Assembly (NCBI RefSeq): GCF_007558865.1
Contig: NZ_VLPK01000001.1
Coordinates: 1,116,001-1,180,000 of the forward strand
Source of the DNA: Mucilaginibacter corticis
Lineage (GTDB): Bacteria; Bacteroidota; Bacteroidia; Sphingobacteriales; Sphingobacteriaceae
Length of the DNA stretch: 64,000 nt
Reading direction: 5' to 3'
Position numbers and translations under genes: made by a program. Positions 8,879 through 17,397 of the stretch are shown piece by piece. The stretch's first letter is position 1. Each line of letters opens with the position of its first letter. Under the pieces are notes generated by a model that was not told the origin of the DNA, did no database searches, and saw nothing but the letters and a program-made list of their open reading frames with translations.

Positions 8879-9730
8879 TTAAAGCGCAAGAAAGATCTCA
8901 TTTTTAATTTCCGGTATTATCCTCTTCTCCAAAGCGGTGTCAAATAATAGCTGTATAGCTTTCCGGCCCTCGTCGCCTAAGTCAACCGAGTATTTGTTTA
9001 CATACAACTCAATGTGTTTATACATCACTTCTTCGCTCATTTCCTGCGCATGCTGACGGATAAAGTCGAGGCCTGATTTAGGGTTGGCAAAGGCAAATTC
9101 TACAGATCTGCGTAATACCCGGTTGATCTTATGCTGAATATCCAACGGTAAATTACGATTGGCTACGATACCACCCAGCGGGATGGCGCAGCCGGTTTCT
9201 TTCTCCCAGTAATCGCCCAGGTCGATGATCTTCTTCAGGCCCTTATCCTGGTAAGTGAAACGGTTTTCGTGGATGATGAGCCCTACATCCACCCTGCCCT
9301 CTAAAACCGCGTTCTCAATATCAGAGAACATAAGCTCTACCTTGTTGGTAGCGTTAGGGAATGCCAGTCCCAGTAAAAAATTGGCTGTAGTGTATTTGCC
9401 GGGGATACCGATCTTCAGCTTGCAGTTTTCAGTTTTTAGTTGTTCCTGTAATTTTTCGGGATCGTCCTTGCAGATCAGCATCGGACCCACACCGAAGCCC
9501 AGCGCGCTGCCGGCACCCAGTAAAACATATTTATCTACAATGTAGGCAAAGGCGTGATAGCTTAGCTTGGTAATATCCAGTTCGCCGCGAAATGCCTTTT
9601 GATTAAGCGTTTCCACATCATCATAAAACACCTCGAAATCCAGTCCTTCGGTATCAATTTTATGGTGAATTAAAGCGTCGAAAATAAAGGTATCATTAGG
9701 GCATGGCGAAAAGCCGAGGGTTAGTTTCAT
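8879..9730 (-). CDS. mqnD: 1,4-dihydroxy-6-naphthoate synthase
   Basis: Late enzyme of the futalosine menaquinone pathway, converting cyclic dehypoxanthine futalosine to 1,4-dihydroxy-6-naphthoate. The protein has the periplasmic-binding-protein-like fold: LGFSPCPNDTFIFDAL at the N-terminus, then DVETLNQKAFRGELDITKLSYHAF, IGIPGKYTTANFLL and VDVGLIIHENRFTY, all typical of MqnD. At about residues 96-104 a stretch reading QLKTENCKLK interrupts the family sequence. Its DNA is the same GCAGTTTTCAGTTTTTAG word that forms intergenic hairpins elsewhere, so it looks like an in-frame repeat insertion. mqnB lies 74 bases upstream on the same strand. Confidence 0.94.
   Translation of the reverse strand: MKLTLGFSPCPNDTFIFDALIHHKIDTEGLDFEVFYDDVETLNQKAFRGELDITKLSYHAFAYIVDKYVLLGAGSALGFGVGPMLICKDDPEKLQEQLKTENCKLKIGIPGKYTTANFLLGLAFPNATNKVELMFSDIENAVLEGRVDVGLIIHENRFTYQDKGLKKIIDLGDYWEKETGCAIPLGGIVANRNLPLDIQHKINRVLRRSVEFAFANPKSGLDFIRQHAQEMSEEVMYKHIELYVNKYSVDLGDEGRKAIQLLFDTALEKRIIPEIKNEIFLAL
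9410..9452. repeat. GCAGTTTTCAG word repeat inside mqnD
   Basis: Within the mqnD reading frame, plus-strand bases CTTGCAGTTTTCAGTTTTTA repeat the word of the intergenic elements at 3.5 and 10.5 kb. The frame is kept, adding roughly 10-12 residues between two conserved blocks of the enzyme. Confidence 0.7.
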
Positions 9731-9732
9731 TG

Positions 9733-9798
9733 GGTCAGAGATTAGTGGCTGGTTGATCAGAGATTAGGCTTAAACATTCACTAATTCGCTCATTAATA
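9733..9798. repeat. word-repeat element (CAGAGATTAG / CATTCACTAATTCG type)
   Basis: Short low-complexity element in the mqnB-mqnD gap, with two copies of TCAGAGATTAG followed by CATTCACTAATTCGCTCATTAA. It matches the words used by the elements at 27.5, 46.2 and 60.2 kb. Confidence 0.5.
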
Positions 9799-9804
9799 AA
9801 CGAC

Positions 9805-10470
9805 CTATAACTCCCTGATCAGTTCCTGCGCAAATGTATTCAGATTTTTAACAGCAAGCCCTATCTGCCAGTTATCGCGGTTGCGTTTTTCTACATAATT
9901 TGACACTGCCCTGATCTGCACACAAGGCACTTTAAGGGTATGGCAGGCATAAAAGAAAGCCGCGCCTTCCATACTTTCCAATTGCGGATTAAGGCGGTTG
10001 GTAATTGCCGCTATATTGGCCTCATTGCCATGCACTGTATTTACAGTAATGGCTGATACCTTATTCAAATTTATTTTTCTGGTAAAATGTGCAAGGCTGC
10101 CGGTGGGTGCAAAGATCCCTGCGCCTAAACCTAATTGTTCAATGCTGATAAAACGGGTATCGTCTTCGGCCCCAAGTTCGGCAAAGGTGTCTTTGGTTAT
10201 CTCTACCACGTCGCCCAGTTTGATATTATGGTCAAAACTGCCAGCAATACCCAGGTTGATCACCAGGTTATACACGTTATGCGGTAAATGCCTGCCCAAG
10301 GCGAAAGCCGTAGGTACCATTCCTGCCCCGGTTATCAAGACCGAGCAGTTAGCTACCGACGCATGCCGCGGTACAAACAGGTTATCGTCTTCGTCAGACT
10401 TTTGCATACCCAACGCATCCATTAAAGGCTGTACTTCGGGCTGGGTAGCGGCAACAATTAGTATGCGCAT
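9805..10470 (-). CDS. mqnB: futalosine hydrolase
   Basis: Nucleosidase of the futalosine menaquinone pathway that removes hypoxanthine (or adenine from the amino form) from futalosine. The 221-residue protein has the phosphorylase/nucleosidase fold: ILIVAATQPEVQPL, VLITGAGMVPTAFALG, NLGIAGSFD, VHGNEA and the ribose-binding ESMEGAAFFYAC with its catalytic-type Glu, then VPCVQIRAVSNYVEKRNRDNW, the segment that separates futalosine hydrolases from MTA/SAH nucleosidases. It is upstream of mqnD in the same direction. The other pathway genes (mqnA, mqnC, mqnE) are not in the window. Confidence 0.93.
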   Translation of the reverse strand: MRILIVAATQPEVQPLMDALGMQKSDEDDNLFVPRHASVANCSVLITGAGMVPTAFALGRHLPHNVYNLVINLGIAGSFDHNIKLGDVVEITKDTFAELGAEDDTRFISIEQLGLGAGIFAPTGSLAHFTRKINLNKVSAITVNTVHGNEANIAAITNRLNPQLESMEGAAFFYACHTLKVPCVQIRAVSNYVEKRNRDNWQIGLAVKNLNTFAQELIREL

Positions 10471-10502
10471 GTCATTTTTTGTTTAGGCTAATATACTATT
10501 TT

Positions 10503-10612
10503 AAGTTTGCAGTGGGCAGTTTGCAGTTTACAGCAATGTTAACATTCAATCCTGCAAACTGTTTATTACCTTCTGCAAACTGATCCCTGCCAACTATTAA
10601 CTGCAAACTTAA
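10503..10612. repeat. word-repeat hairpin element (GCAGTTTGCAG type)
   Basis: Imperfect inverted repeat of about 110 bases between divergent mqnB and the pterin synthase gene. The left arm AAGTTTGCAGTGGGCAGTTT faces a right arm ending in ACTGCAAACTT; CTGCAAACTG and CTGCCAACT recur inside. It ends where the promoter of the next gene begins. Confidence 0.75.
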
Positions 10613-10618
10613 AATAAG

Positions 10619-10626
10619 TATATTTG
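10619..10626 (+). promoter_or_regulatory. -7 box of the pterin-folE-fabD operon
   Basis: TATATTTG is an exact TAnnTTTG match, 15 bases before the ATG at 10642. It also marks the upstream TTG codon at 10624 as promoter sequence rather than a start. Confidence 0.6.
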
Positions 10627-10641
10627 CATCCATTAAATATT

Positions 10642-11061
10642 ATGATGATACACATTACGCGCAAGGAACATTTTAATGCAGCCCATAAAATGTACCGTGA
10701 TGAATGGAGCGCAGAGAAAAACGCCGAAGTATTTGGCAAATGCGCCAACCCCAATTGGCATGGCCATAACTATAACCTGTTTGTAACCGTAAAGGGCGAG
10801 GTTACACATGCCACCGGCTATTTGATCGATTTAAAAGAACTGAAAATTATCATAAACGATTACGTGATACAAAAGCTTGATCATAAAAACATTAACCTTG
10901 ATGTTGAATTTATGAAAGGTAAAATGGCATCGACAGAACTGCTTTGTATTGAGATTTTTAACCAGCTAAAAGCACCTATTGAAGCCTATGAGGGCGTGTT
11001 TTTACACTCGGTAAGATTACATGAAACTGAAAACAACTCGGCAGAGTATTTTGGTGATTAA
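10642..11061 (+). CDS. 6-pyruvoyl-tetrahydropterin synthase family protein (PTPS/QueD)
   Basis: Acts on 7,8-dihydroneopterin triphosphate, the product of the FolE enzyme encoded next to it. Residues from the ATG at 10642: zinc ligands His15, His40 and His42, and the catalytic-type Cys34 in FGKCANPNWHGHNY. The spacing C-x5-HGH, together with LIDLKELK and LDHKNINLD, resembles animal and tetrahydropterin-making PTPS more than QueD, which usually has C-x3-HGH. So the product may be a tetrahydropterin rather than the queuosine precursor; both remain possible. The protein is 139 residues, normal for the family. An upstream in-frame TTG at 10624 overlaps the promoter and is rejected as start. Confidence 0.88.
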   Translation: MMIHITRKEHFNAAHKMYRDEWSAEKNAEVFGKCANPNWHGHNYNLFVTVKGEVTHATGYLIDLKELKIIINDYVIQKLDHKNINLDVEFMKGKMASTELLCIEIFNQLKAPIEAYEGVFLHSVRLHETENNSAEYFGD

Positions 11062-11070
11062 ACCTGCACA

Positions 11071-11715
11071 ATGATCTACGACGACGACGACAACATTCCG
11101 GACAGGAATGAAGACATTAACGGTTACGAAAAAGTTGACCGATACAATCCACAGCTTATTGAAAATCTGTCGGGACATTATAAAGAGGTACTGAAGCAAC
11201 TAGGCGAAAATCCGGAACGCGAAGGTTTGTTAAAAACCCCCGAGCGTATTGCCAAAGCTATGTTGTACTTAACGCATGGTTATGACCTTAATCCCAAGGA
11301 AATATTAAACTCGGCTTTATTTAAAGAAGAATACAGCCAGATGGTGGTGGTTAAGGATATAGAGGTATATTCTATGTGCGAGCACCATATGCTGCCGTTT
11401 TTTGGCAAGGCGCACATTGCATACATCCCTAACGGGCATGTGGTTGGGCTAAGCAAGATCCCACGAGTAGTTGATGCTTACGCACGCCGTTTACAGGTTC
11501 AGGAACGTTTGACCAATGAGATCCGTGATTGTATCCAGGATGCACTGCAGCCCGTTGGCGTTGGTGTGGTAATTGAATGCAGGCACCTTTGCATGTGCAT
11601 GCGTGGCGTACAAAAACAAAATTCGGTAACCACAACGTCCGCATTTTCGGGTGGGTTTTACCATGAAAAAACAAGAGCTGAGTTTTTACATTTAATTTCT
11701 TCGAAATTAAGTTAG
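11071..11715 (+). CDS. folE: GTP cyclohydrolase I
   Basis: Converts GTP to 7,8-dihydroneopterin triphosphate, the first step towards folate and pterins. It is a 214-residue protein with an acidic, variable N-terminus of about 25 residues and then the conserved core: zinc ligands Cys103 and His106 in [12 protein letters not shown] and Cys174 in [15 protein letters not shown], plus [20 protein letters not shown]. It begins 10 bases after the pterin synthase stop, so the two are translated from one message and form a substrate-product pair. Confidence 0.97.
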   Translation: MIYDDDDNIPDRNEDINGYEKVDRYNPQLIENLSGHYKEVLKQLGENPEREGLLKTPERIAKAMLYLTHGYDLNPKEILNSALFKEEYSQMVVVKDIEVYSMCEHHMLPFFGKAHIAYIPNGHVVGLSKIPRVVDAYARRLQVQERLTNEIRDCIQDALQPVGVGVVIECRHLCMCMRGVQKQNSVTTTSAFSGGFYHEKTRAEFLHLISSKLS

Positions 11716-11804
11716 GCCCCCCGGCCCCCTAAAGGGGGAGTAATGGTGGCTAAAAATATTTGATTATAAACTTTAAAAATTCCCCCTTTAGGGGGTTAGG
11801 GGGC
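11715..11804. repeat. CCCCCTAAAGGGGG-type element between folE and fabD
   Basis: Nearly the same as the element before metF: CCCCCTAAAGGGGGAGTAAT at the folE stop, an AT-rich middle, and CCCCCTTTAGGGGGTTAGG running to three bases before the fabD ATG. It fills the gene gap. Confidence 0.85.
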
Positions 11805-11807
11805 AAC

Positions 11808-12692
11808 ATGAAAGCATACATTTTTCCAGGACAAGGCGCGCAGTTTGTAGGTATGGGTAAAGACCTGTACGAACAGTCTGACAAAGCACGCCAATTATTT
11901 GAGCAGGCAAATGATATTTTAGGTTTCCGTATTACCGACATAATGTTTAACGGTACCGACGAAGATCTTAAGCAAACCAACGTAACCCAACCGGCTATTT
12001 TTTTACACTCGGTTATATTGGCTAAAGTACTGCCTGATTTTGCGCCGGATATGGCGGCAGGCCATTCTTTAGGCGAGTTTTCGGCTTTAACAGCTGCAGG
12101 TGCTTTATCTTTTGAGGATGGTTTACGCCTGGTTGCGGCGCGTGCCAATGCTATGCAAAAAGCCTGCGAGATCCAACCGTCAACTATGGCTGCAATTTTA
12201 GGTTTGGATGATTTTACTGTCGAGGATATTTGTCACCGCATAAGCGACGTAGTAGTACCTGCAAATTACAACTGTCCGGGGCAACTGGTTATCTCGGGTA
12301 CCATATCAGGTATCGATCAAGCCTGCGAATTAATGACTGCGGCCGGCGCTAAAAGAGCCTTAAAGCTGAATGTTGGCGGCGCGTTCCATTCTCCTTTAAT
12401 GGAGTCGGCCCGTGTTGAGCTTGAGCATGCCATTGTGCATACCACCATTAACCAGCCTGTTTGCCGCATTTACCAGAATATTGATGCCAAACCTTATACA
12501 GATCCTGAGCAGATAAAACACAACCTGATAGCGCAGCTTACAGGCCCGGTAAGGTGGACCCAAACCGTGATGCATATGTTAGAAGATGGTGCTACATCAT
12601 TCACCGAAGTTGGCCCGGGTAATGTTTTACAGGGGCTAGTTAAAAAGGTAGACCGGGCAATGCCCACGGCGAGCGCCTCACTACAACAATAA
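11808..12692 (+). CDS. fabD: malonyl-CoA:ACP transacylase
   Basis: Loads malonyl groups onto acyl carrier protein for fatty acid synthesis. The 294-residue protein shows FPGQGAQFVGMG at the N-terminus, the nucleophile Ser87 in AGHSLGEFSAL, NCPGQLVISG and the GGAFHSPLM block carrying the second catalytic-type His. The ATG at 11808 is chosen because the in-frame extension upstream (from a TTG at 11760) would translate the repeat element. It follows folE on the same strand and ends at a clear terminator. No other fab gene is beside it. Confidence 0.96.
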   Translation: MKAYIFPGQGAQFVGMGKDLYEQSDKARQLFEQANDILGFRITDIMFNGTDEDLKQTNVTQPAIFLHSVILAKVLPDFAPDMAAGHSLGEFSALTAAGALSFEDGLRLVAARANAMQKACEIQPSTMAAILGLDDFTVEDICHRISDVVVPANYNCPGQLVISGTISGIDQACELMTAAGAKRALKLNVGGAFHSPLMESARVELEHAIVHTTINQPVCRIYQNIDAKPYTDPEQIKHNLIAQLTGPVRWTQTVMHMLEDGATSFTEVGPGNVLQGLVKKVDRAMPTASASLQQ

Positions 12693-12698
12693 TTTTTA

Positions 12699-12726
12699 AA
12701 GCCGCAAACTAAAGCGGCTTTTTTTT
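12699..12726 (+). terminator. rho-independent terminator after fabD
   Basis: Stem AAGCCGC/GCGGCTT (12699-12705 with 12714-12720) followed by a T8 tract. Confidence 0.88.
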
Positions 12727-12758
12727 ATTGTAAGTTTACATAAGTCTATTATACACAT

Positions 12759-15700
12759 TTGAGTTACGCAGGAAAAATACGTATAATGCTGGCGTTACTG
12801 GGCGCCAGTTTATTATTAACGGCAATAATTGTACGTTCAACTTACACACCTGCTAACAACCTGGCCCAAACTGCAAAAATCCTCGAAGACAATCTTCAAA
12901 AAAAAGAAAGCTACGTTGGCCGTGCCATCGGTACCCCTGAGGGCCTTTACCGTTTCAGAAGCCTGGATAATAATGATGAAGAGGCGCTAAAGTGCATTGA
13001 AGAATTTACGGTTGACCATAACATTAAGGTATTAACCTATAAAAAGGATACCCTTAAATTTTGGAGCGACATATCTTATATCCCTGATAACCCCAAAGCA
13101 ATAAAGCTTGGGTATTCATTTATTAGAGGCAACAATGGCTATTATGAGGCTATCAAGCAGGTAAAGGATAACTTCTGTGTGATCTTTCTCATCCCGGTAA
13201 AGATCAATTACAGCGTCAAAAACCAATACCTGCAAAACACTTTTGCCAAGGACCTGCTTGAGGATAACAATATTGAGATAGCAGACTTTACCGATAAAAA
13301 TACCTACGCTGTTCACAGCGTTGCAGATACCTATCTTTTTTCTGTTAAGGTAAAGTATAATGAGGTTAATTTTCGGTTCTTTTATTTCGAGCTTGTTTTA
13401 TGGATCTTAACGCTGATAGTTACCTGTACCCTGGTACAAAACATATCCAACTATTTAGCCAATAAGGGGCAAATAGTTTTGTCACTCCTTTTACTTGCTT
13501 TTTTTATAGTAGGTGTACGGTTTGTTAACCTGTATTATAACTGGCCCAATTTTACTTACAAGCTGGCTGTTTTTAAACCAGAGATCTATAAAGCAAGTGA
13601 TGTATTTCCGTCATTAGGAGATCTTTGCATCAACATACTGGCGGTAAGTTGGTTTGTGGCATGTCTTTACCGGCAGCGTTTTAAGCTGCTTAAATATGCG
13701 CCGGGCCGGGTTGCAAGCTATACTATTGTTATTTCTTGCATAGTGATGCTTATTGCTACATCAACAGCCTTGCTAAATGTGTTTTACGGGCTTGTGGTTA
13801 AGTCGCAGATCAATTTTGATGTAAATAATGTTTTAAACCTGTCGGGCTACAGCTTATGCGGCATTTTAATGCTCTGTTTTAGCTTCCTGATATTCTATTT
13901 ACTTGACGAGGTTTTTTTAACCTTTTGCAGTAAGCTGGCAGTATCCGCCAGGCACCAGTTTTTATTACTGGGCGCTGGTGTTTTACTGGCAACAGTTTAT
14001 TACACCTTTTATCGTGGCGAACTTATCCTTTTTTATATATTGTGGTTTTTCATAGTCCTGATTAGAGGGTATGCTTATTTTTACACCAACGCCCGCATCA
14101 CCACATTAAAATTTGCTGCCATCCTTTTTATTTGCTCGGTGATATCTTCAGTAAATCTCAATCACTTTGAGGATATTAAAGAGCGAAAGATCCGCAAATT
14201 GCTGATAACCAAACTGGAAAAGCCTGACGATAAAACGGCTGATAGCTTATTTAGAGAACTGGAAGACCAGATTGCTAAAGACCCGCTTGCTATCAGGTAC
14301 TTTAATGATACTGTACACAATGATGATTACCTGAAAAACCATTTCCAAAAGCTTTATTTTGATGGTTACTTGTCTAAATACAATTTAACGATCCATGAGT
14401 TTAACAGCTTCGGAAAGTCCATCTCAAACGATAAAAATGACTTGTTGGACAACTTTAAAGCCATGGTGCTTTTTAGCTCCATCAAAGTATCCAAATACTT
14501 TTACCGGGAAAATGAATCTTTTGGTTTCCAGAATTATTTCGCCATCCTTCCTGTTGTAGACGGCAATCAGCTCCGAGGTTCAATTGTTATCGAGTTAAAG
14601 TCAAAAACACTTCAAATTGCCAGTCATTTCCCTGAATTATTGATGGATGGCGAGATAAAAAATGATGACGAGTTAAAAAACTATTCGTATGCCTTTTACT
14701 CTGACGATAAATTAGTGGCACAAAGCGGCAGTTTTGTCTACAAAATAGTAAGGGATAAAGACACTACAAAAAAGTTTTTGCCTAAAACCTACAAGTTTAA
14801 AATAATACCCGTAACTAATGCCCCCTGGTACCACCCTTTTCAAACTTATAGTCATTTAATTTATAAACAAAGCAGCCGTAACATCATTGTTATCAGTAAA
14901 GAAGAGAATACCGTTTTTTACAGTGTAACTTCTGTTACTTTCTTTTTTGTAATACTGCTTGCATTTAGCTTGCTCACTTTAGCAGGCAGTTGGGCGTGGC
15001 TGCGCATTAAAATATTAACCATTACAAACAATAAAATTAAGTGGGGTTTTAAAATAACGCTTGATAAGATCCTTTATAAAACCCGTATCCAGTTTTCAAT
15101 GGTTTTTGCTGTTGTGATCACATTGATATTGGTGGGTATAATCACCTATATATCAATAAGTACACAATACCAGACACAGCAGGAAAGAGGAATCCGTGAA
15201 AAGCTGATCAAGATTACCGACGCTTTTGAAAGCAGTCTTTTTGATAAATACATGGTCCACATAAACGAGCAAAGCCTGGTTACATTTGATGCGTTAGCGG
15301 CCTCTTCATCGTCAGACCTGGTATTATTTGACCGCGAAGGCAATTTACTGATCACCACACAGCCTCGGATCTATGGTTATGGCCTTATTGCCAGGCGTAT
15401 GAATCCCAAAGCGTTTGTTACCCTGCATAGCCAGCTACGTTCAGAATACGTTAACGATGAAACCATAGGCAGTCTTAATTATAAAACCGTTTATGCGCCT
15501 ATAAGGATCAAAGGCCAAACAGTAGCCTTTTTGCAGCTTCCCTATTTCTCGAACGAAACGGATTACCGCGAGCAGATTGGATCATTGCTTAACATCATGA
15601 TCAATATTTATGCACTGATATTTATAGCAATTGGCCTGTTTGCAGTGGTAATTGCCCGCCAGATCACCTATCCTTTAAACTTTATCCAGGAAAGCCTGAG

Positions 15701-16505
15701 TAACACCATTTACGGTAAAAAGAATGAGCCAATAACTTGGGATAGGGACGATGAAATTGGTTCGCTGGTAAAAGAGTATAACAAAATGATAGCCGCCCTG
15801 GAAGACAGCGCGACCCGCTTGGCCCAATCAGAACGTGAAAGCGCATGGCGTGAAATGGCCAAGCAGGTAGCCCATGAAATTAAAAATCCGCTTACACCGT
15901 TAAAGCTTGGTTTGCAGTTGCTTGAAAAATCATGGCGGGAAAAAGACCCACGGTTTGACCAGAAATTTGAGCGCTTTAGCAAGTCATTTGTCGAGCAGAT
16001 TGAAAGTTTATCGTCCATCGCGTCTGAGTTTTCGGCTTTCGCTAAAATGCCGGACACCCGCATGGAACGTTTTAACATTTTTGACGTGATCGACCAGGCG
16101 GTGATCATATTTAAGCAAACAGACAACTTTAATATCATCTATAAAACACCCGGCCGGGCATTTTTTGTCAATGCCGACAGGGACCAGTTATTACGGTGCT
16201 TTAACAATCTCTTAAAAAATGCAATTGAGGCTACCCCGCCGGATAGGTTTGGTCTATTAGAGATAAAAAATGAGGAAACTTACAATAACATACTGCTTAC
16301 AGTTAAGGACAACGGTAACGGCATACCTGAAAATATGCGCGAAAAAATATTCGAGCCCAATTTCACCACCAAAAGTTCTGGCACCGGGCTTGGCTTGGCC
16401 TTTGTGAAAAACTCTATTGAAAATGCCGGCGGCAAAGTCTGGTTTGAAACGGAGATAGGCCGGGGAACTACATTTTTTCTTAGCCTGCCTGCTGCTAATA
16501 GTTAG
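12759..16505 (+). CDS. very large membrane sensor histidine kinase (NtrY-like C-terminus)
   Basis: Autophosphorylating sensor of a two-component system. It is 1248 residues from a TTG at 12759, or 1239 from the ATG at 12786; the TTG overlaps a possible -7 box (CACATTTG), so the ATG may be the true start. An N-terminal helix is followed by an extracytoplasmic stretch, a cluster of about seven to eight membrane helices (roughly residues 210-480), a second large outside region, two more helices near 725-790, another outside domain and a helix near 950. Then come a HAMP domain (RQITYPLNFIQESL), the H box AHEIKNPLTPLK with His1039, the N box LLKNAIEA and the G boxes DNGNGIPENM and GTGLGLAFVKN. No response regulator is adjacent, so the partner is unknown. 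The sensory part is not a family I recognise. Confidence 0.9.
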   Translation: MSYAGKIRIMLALLGASLLLTAIIVRSTYTPANNLAQTAKILEDNLQKKESYVGRAIGTPEGLYRFRSLDNNDEEALKCIEEFTVDHNIKVLTYKKDTLKFWSDISYIPDNPKAIKLGYSFIRGNNGYYEAIKQVKDNFCVIFLIPVKINYSVKNQYLQNTFAKDLLEDNNIEIADFTDKNTYAVHSVADTYLFSVKVKYNEVNFRFFYFELVLWILTLIVTCTLVQNISNYLANKGQIVLSLLLLAFFIVGVRFVNLYYNWPNFTYKLAVFKPEIYKASDVFPSLGDLCINILAVSWFVACLYRQRFKLLKYAPGRVASYTIVISCIVMLIATSTALLNVFYGLVVKSQINFDVNNVLNLSGYSLCGILMLCFSFLIFYLLDEVFLTFCSKLAVSARHQFLLLGAGVLLATVYYTFYRGELILFYILWFFIVLIRGYAYFYTNARITTLKFAAILFICSVISSVNLNHFEDIKERKIRKLLITKLEKPDDKTADSLFRELEDQIAKDPLAIRYFNDTVHNDDYLKNHFQKLYFDGYLSKYNLTIHEFNSFGKSISNDKNDLLDNFKAMVLFSSIKVSKYFYRENESFGFQNYFAILPVVDGNQLRGSIVIELKSKTLQIASHFPELLMDGEIKNDDELKNYSYAFYSDDKLVAQSGSFVYKIVRDKDTTKKFLPKTYKFKIIPVTNAPWYHPFQTYSHLIYKQSSRNIIVISKEENTVFYSVTSVTFFFVILLAFSLLTLAGSWAWLRIKILTITNNKIKWGFKITLDKILYKTRIQFSMVFAVVITLILVGIITYISISTQYQTQQERGIREKLIKITDAFESSLFDKYMVHINEQSLVTFDALAASSSSDLVLFDREGNLLITTQPRIYGYGLIARRMNPKAFVTLHSQLRSEYVNDETIGSLNYKTVYAPIRIKGQTVAFLQLPYFSNETDYREQIGSLLNIMINIYALIFIAIGLFAVVIARQITYPLNFIQESLSNTIYGKKNEPITWDRDDEIGSLVKEYNKMIAALEDSATRLAQSERESAWREMAKQVAHEIKNPLTPLKLGLQLLEKSWREKDPRFDQKFERFSKSFVEQIESLSSIASEFSAFAKMPDTRMERFNIFDVIDQAVIIFKQTDNFNIIYKTPGRAFFVNADRDQLLRCFNNLLKNAIEATPPDRFGLLEIKNEETYNNILLTVKDNGNGIPENMREKIFEPNFTTKSSGTGLGLAFVKNSIENAGGKVWFETEIGRGTTFFLSLPAANS

Positions 16506-16569
16506 ATTAATTTTTTAACTTGCAGATAATTACCTAAACATACACATACTATTCGTTAAAATATATCGT

Positions 16570-16577
16570 TATATTTG
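16570..16577 (+). promoter_or_regulatory. -7 box of the small secreted protein gene
   Basis: TATATTTG, an exact TAnnTTTG match, 28 bases before the ATG at 16606. No convincing -33 TTG. Confidence 0.5.
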
Positions 16578-16605
16578 ACTTAATTAAAAAAAATAAAAAA
16601 TCTTG

Positions 16606-17235
16606 ATGAGATTTACCCTGCTTTTTATTTTGTGCTTTGTAGGATTGACAGCATCTGCACAATTGCAATTACAATTCTGGAAACGCAAACCGAAGCAACC
16701 TGTGGTTTTAACGGCAGTACAAGCCCTTCCCTCACAAATAAATATAGGCACCACAAAATTACCTAATACGTTACCCGCTCAAAATTTAGCTTATTCTTTT
16801 TTTTCCATAGAAATTGCCGAGGACGCGCTTTTGGCAGAAGCAAAACATAATATGCGTTTCAGGATCTACAATATGGCCAGTTATAATTTTAGTGACCTGG
16901 CTGCTTTGTATCTGAAACAAAACAGATTTTCTGAAGCTAAATGGTACCTGCTGCAAAGCAATACCATAGCACGCGAGGCAGGCAACTACAGGCATTTGTT
17001 AGATAACTTGTACATTCTGGCGGATATAAAAAGCAAAATAGGCGAAGTGCCTTTGGCGCTTGCCGACCTGCAGGAGGCACATGACGCTGCCGTTGATAAG
17101 GGCATGCTGTCAGACCTGACCATCATCAACAAAAAAATAAAGTATCTGCAAACCAATAAGACCCTAACTACTAAAGCCGAACTGCGTTATGCCGACGCGG
17201 TAGAGGCAGCTAATAGTAAAACCGCAGTAAATTAG
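16606..17235 (+). CDS. secreted TPR-like protein of unknown function
   Basis: A 209-residue protein with a clear signal peptide (RFTLLFILCFVGLTASAQ, cleavage after AQ expected). The mature part contains helical repeat-like segments, for example YNFSDLAALYLKQNRFSEAKWYLLQSNTIAREAG and NLYILADIKSKIGEVPLALADLQEAHDAA, whose spacing fits two tetratricopeptide repeats. The ATG at 16606 is preferred over the TTG at 16603. It follows the histidine kinase by 100 bases but has its own -7 box, so it may be independent. TPR proteins usually mediate protein contacts; no partner is evident. Confidence 0.75.
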   Translation: MRFTLLFILCFVGLTASAQLQLQFWKRKPKQPVVLTAVQALPSQINIGTTKLPNTLPAQNLAYSFFSIEIAEDALLAEAKHNMRFRIYNMASYNFSDLAALYLKQNRFSEAKWYLLQSNTIAREAGNYRHLLDNLYILADIKSKIGEVPLALADLQEAHDAAVDKGMLSDLTIINKKIKYLQTNKTLTTKAELRYADAVEAANSKTAVN

Positions 17236-17397
17236 CCTCTGTTTATAACAATTACGTAAAATACTTGGTGTATTAACAAAACAGTAAAACATTATTGTAA
17301 TATTGTTACTTGTTATTAGTCTTACAGTATAAGCGACAGATATTTTGCTGTCGCTGATTTTTTTATATTAGCAATTTACAATAAGGCACAAGTATTG

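Noticed and set aside
9998..10486. 162-codon plus-strand open frame opposite mqnB
   Set aside because: Shadow of mqnB, whose motifs and length are unambiguous.
11760..11807. N-terminal extension of fabD from an upstream TTG
   Set aside because: The extension would translate the CCCCCTTTAGGGGG repeat; the family start MKAYIFPGQGAQ fits the ATG at 11808.
12759..12785. TTG start of the large histidine kinase
   Set aside because: The TTG overlaps a possible -7 box (CACATTTG) and an ATG follows at 12786; kept as the outer limit of the gene only because the choice cannot be settled.
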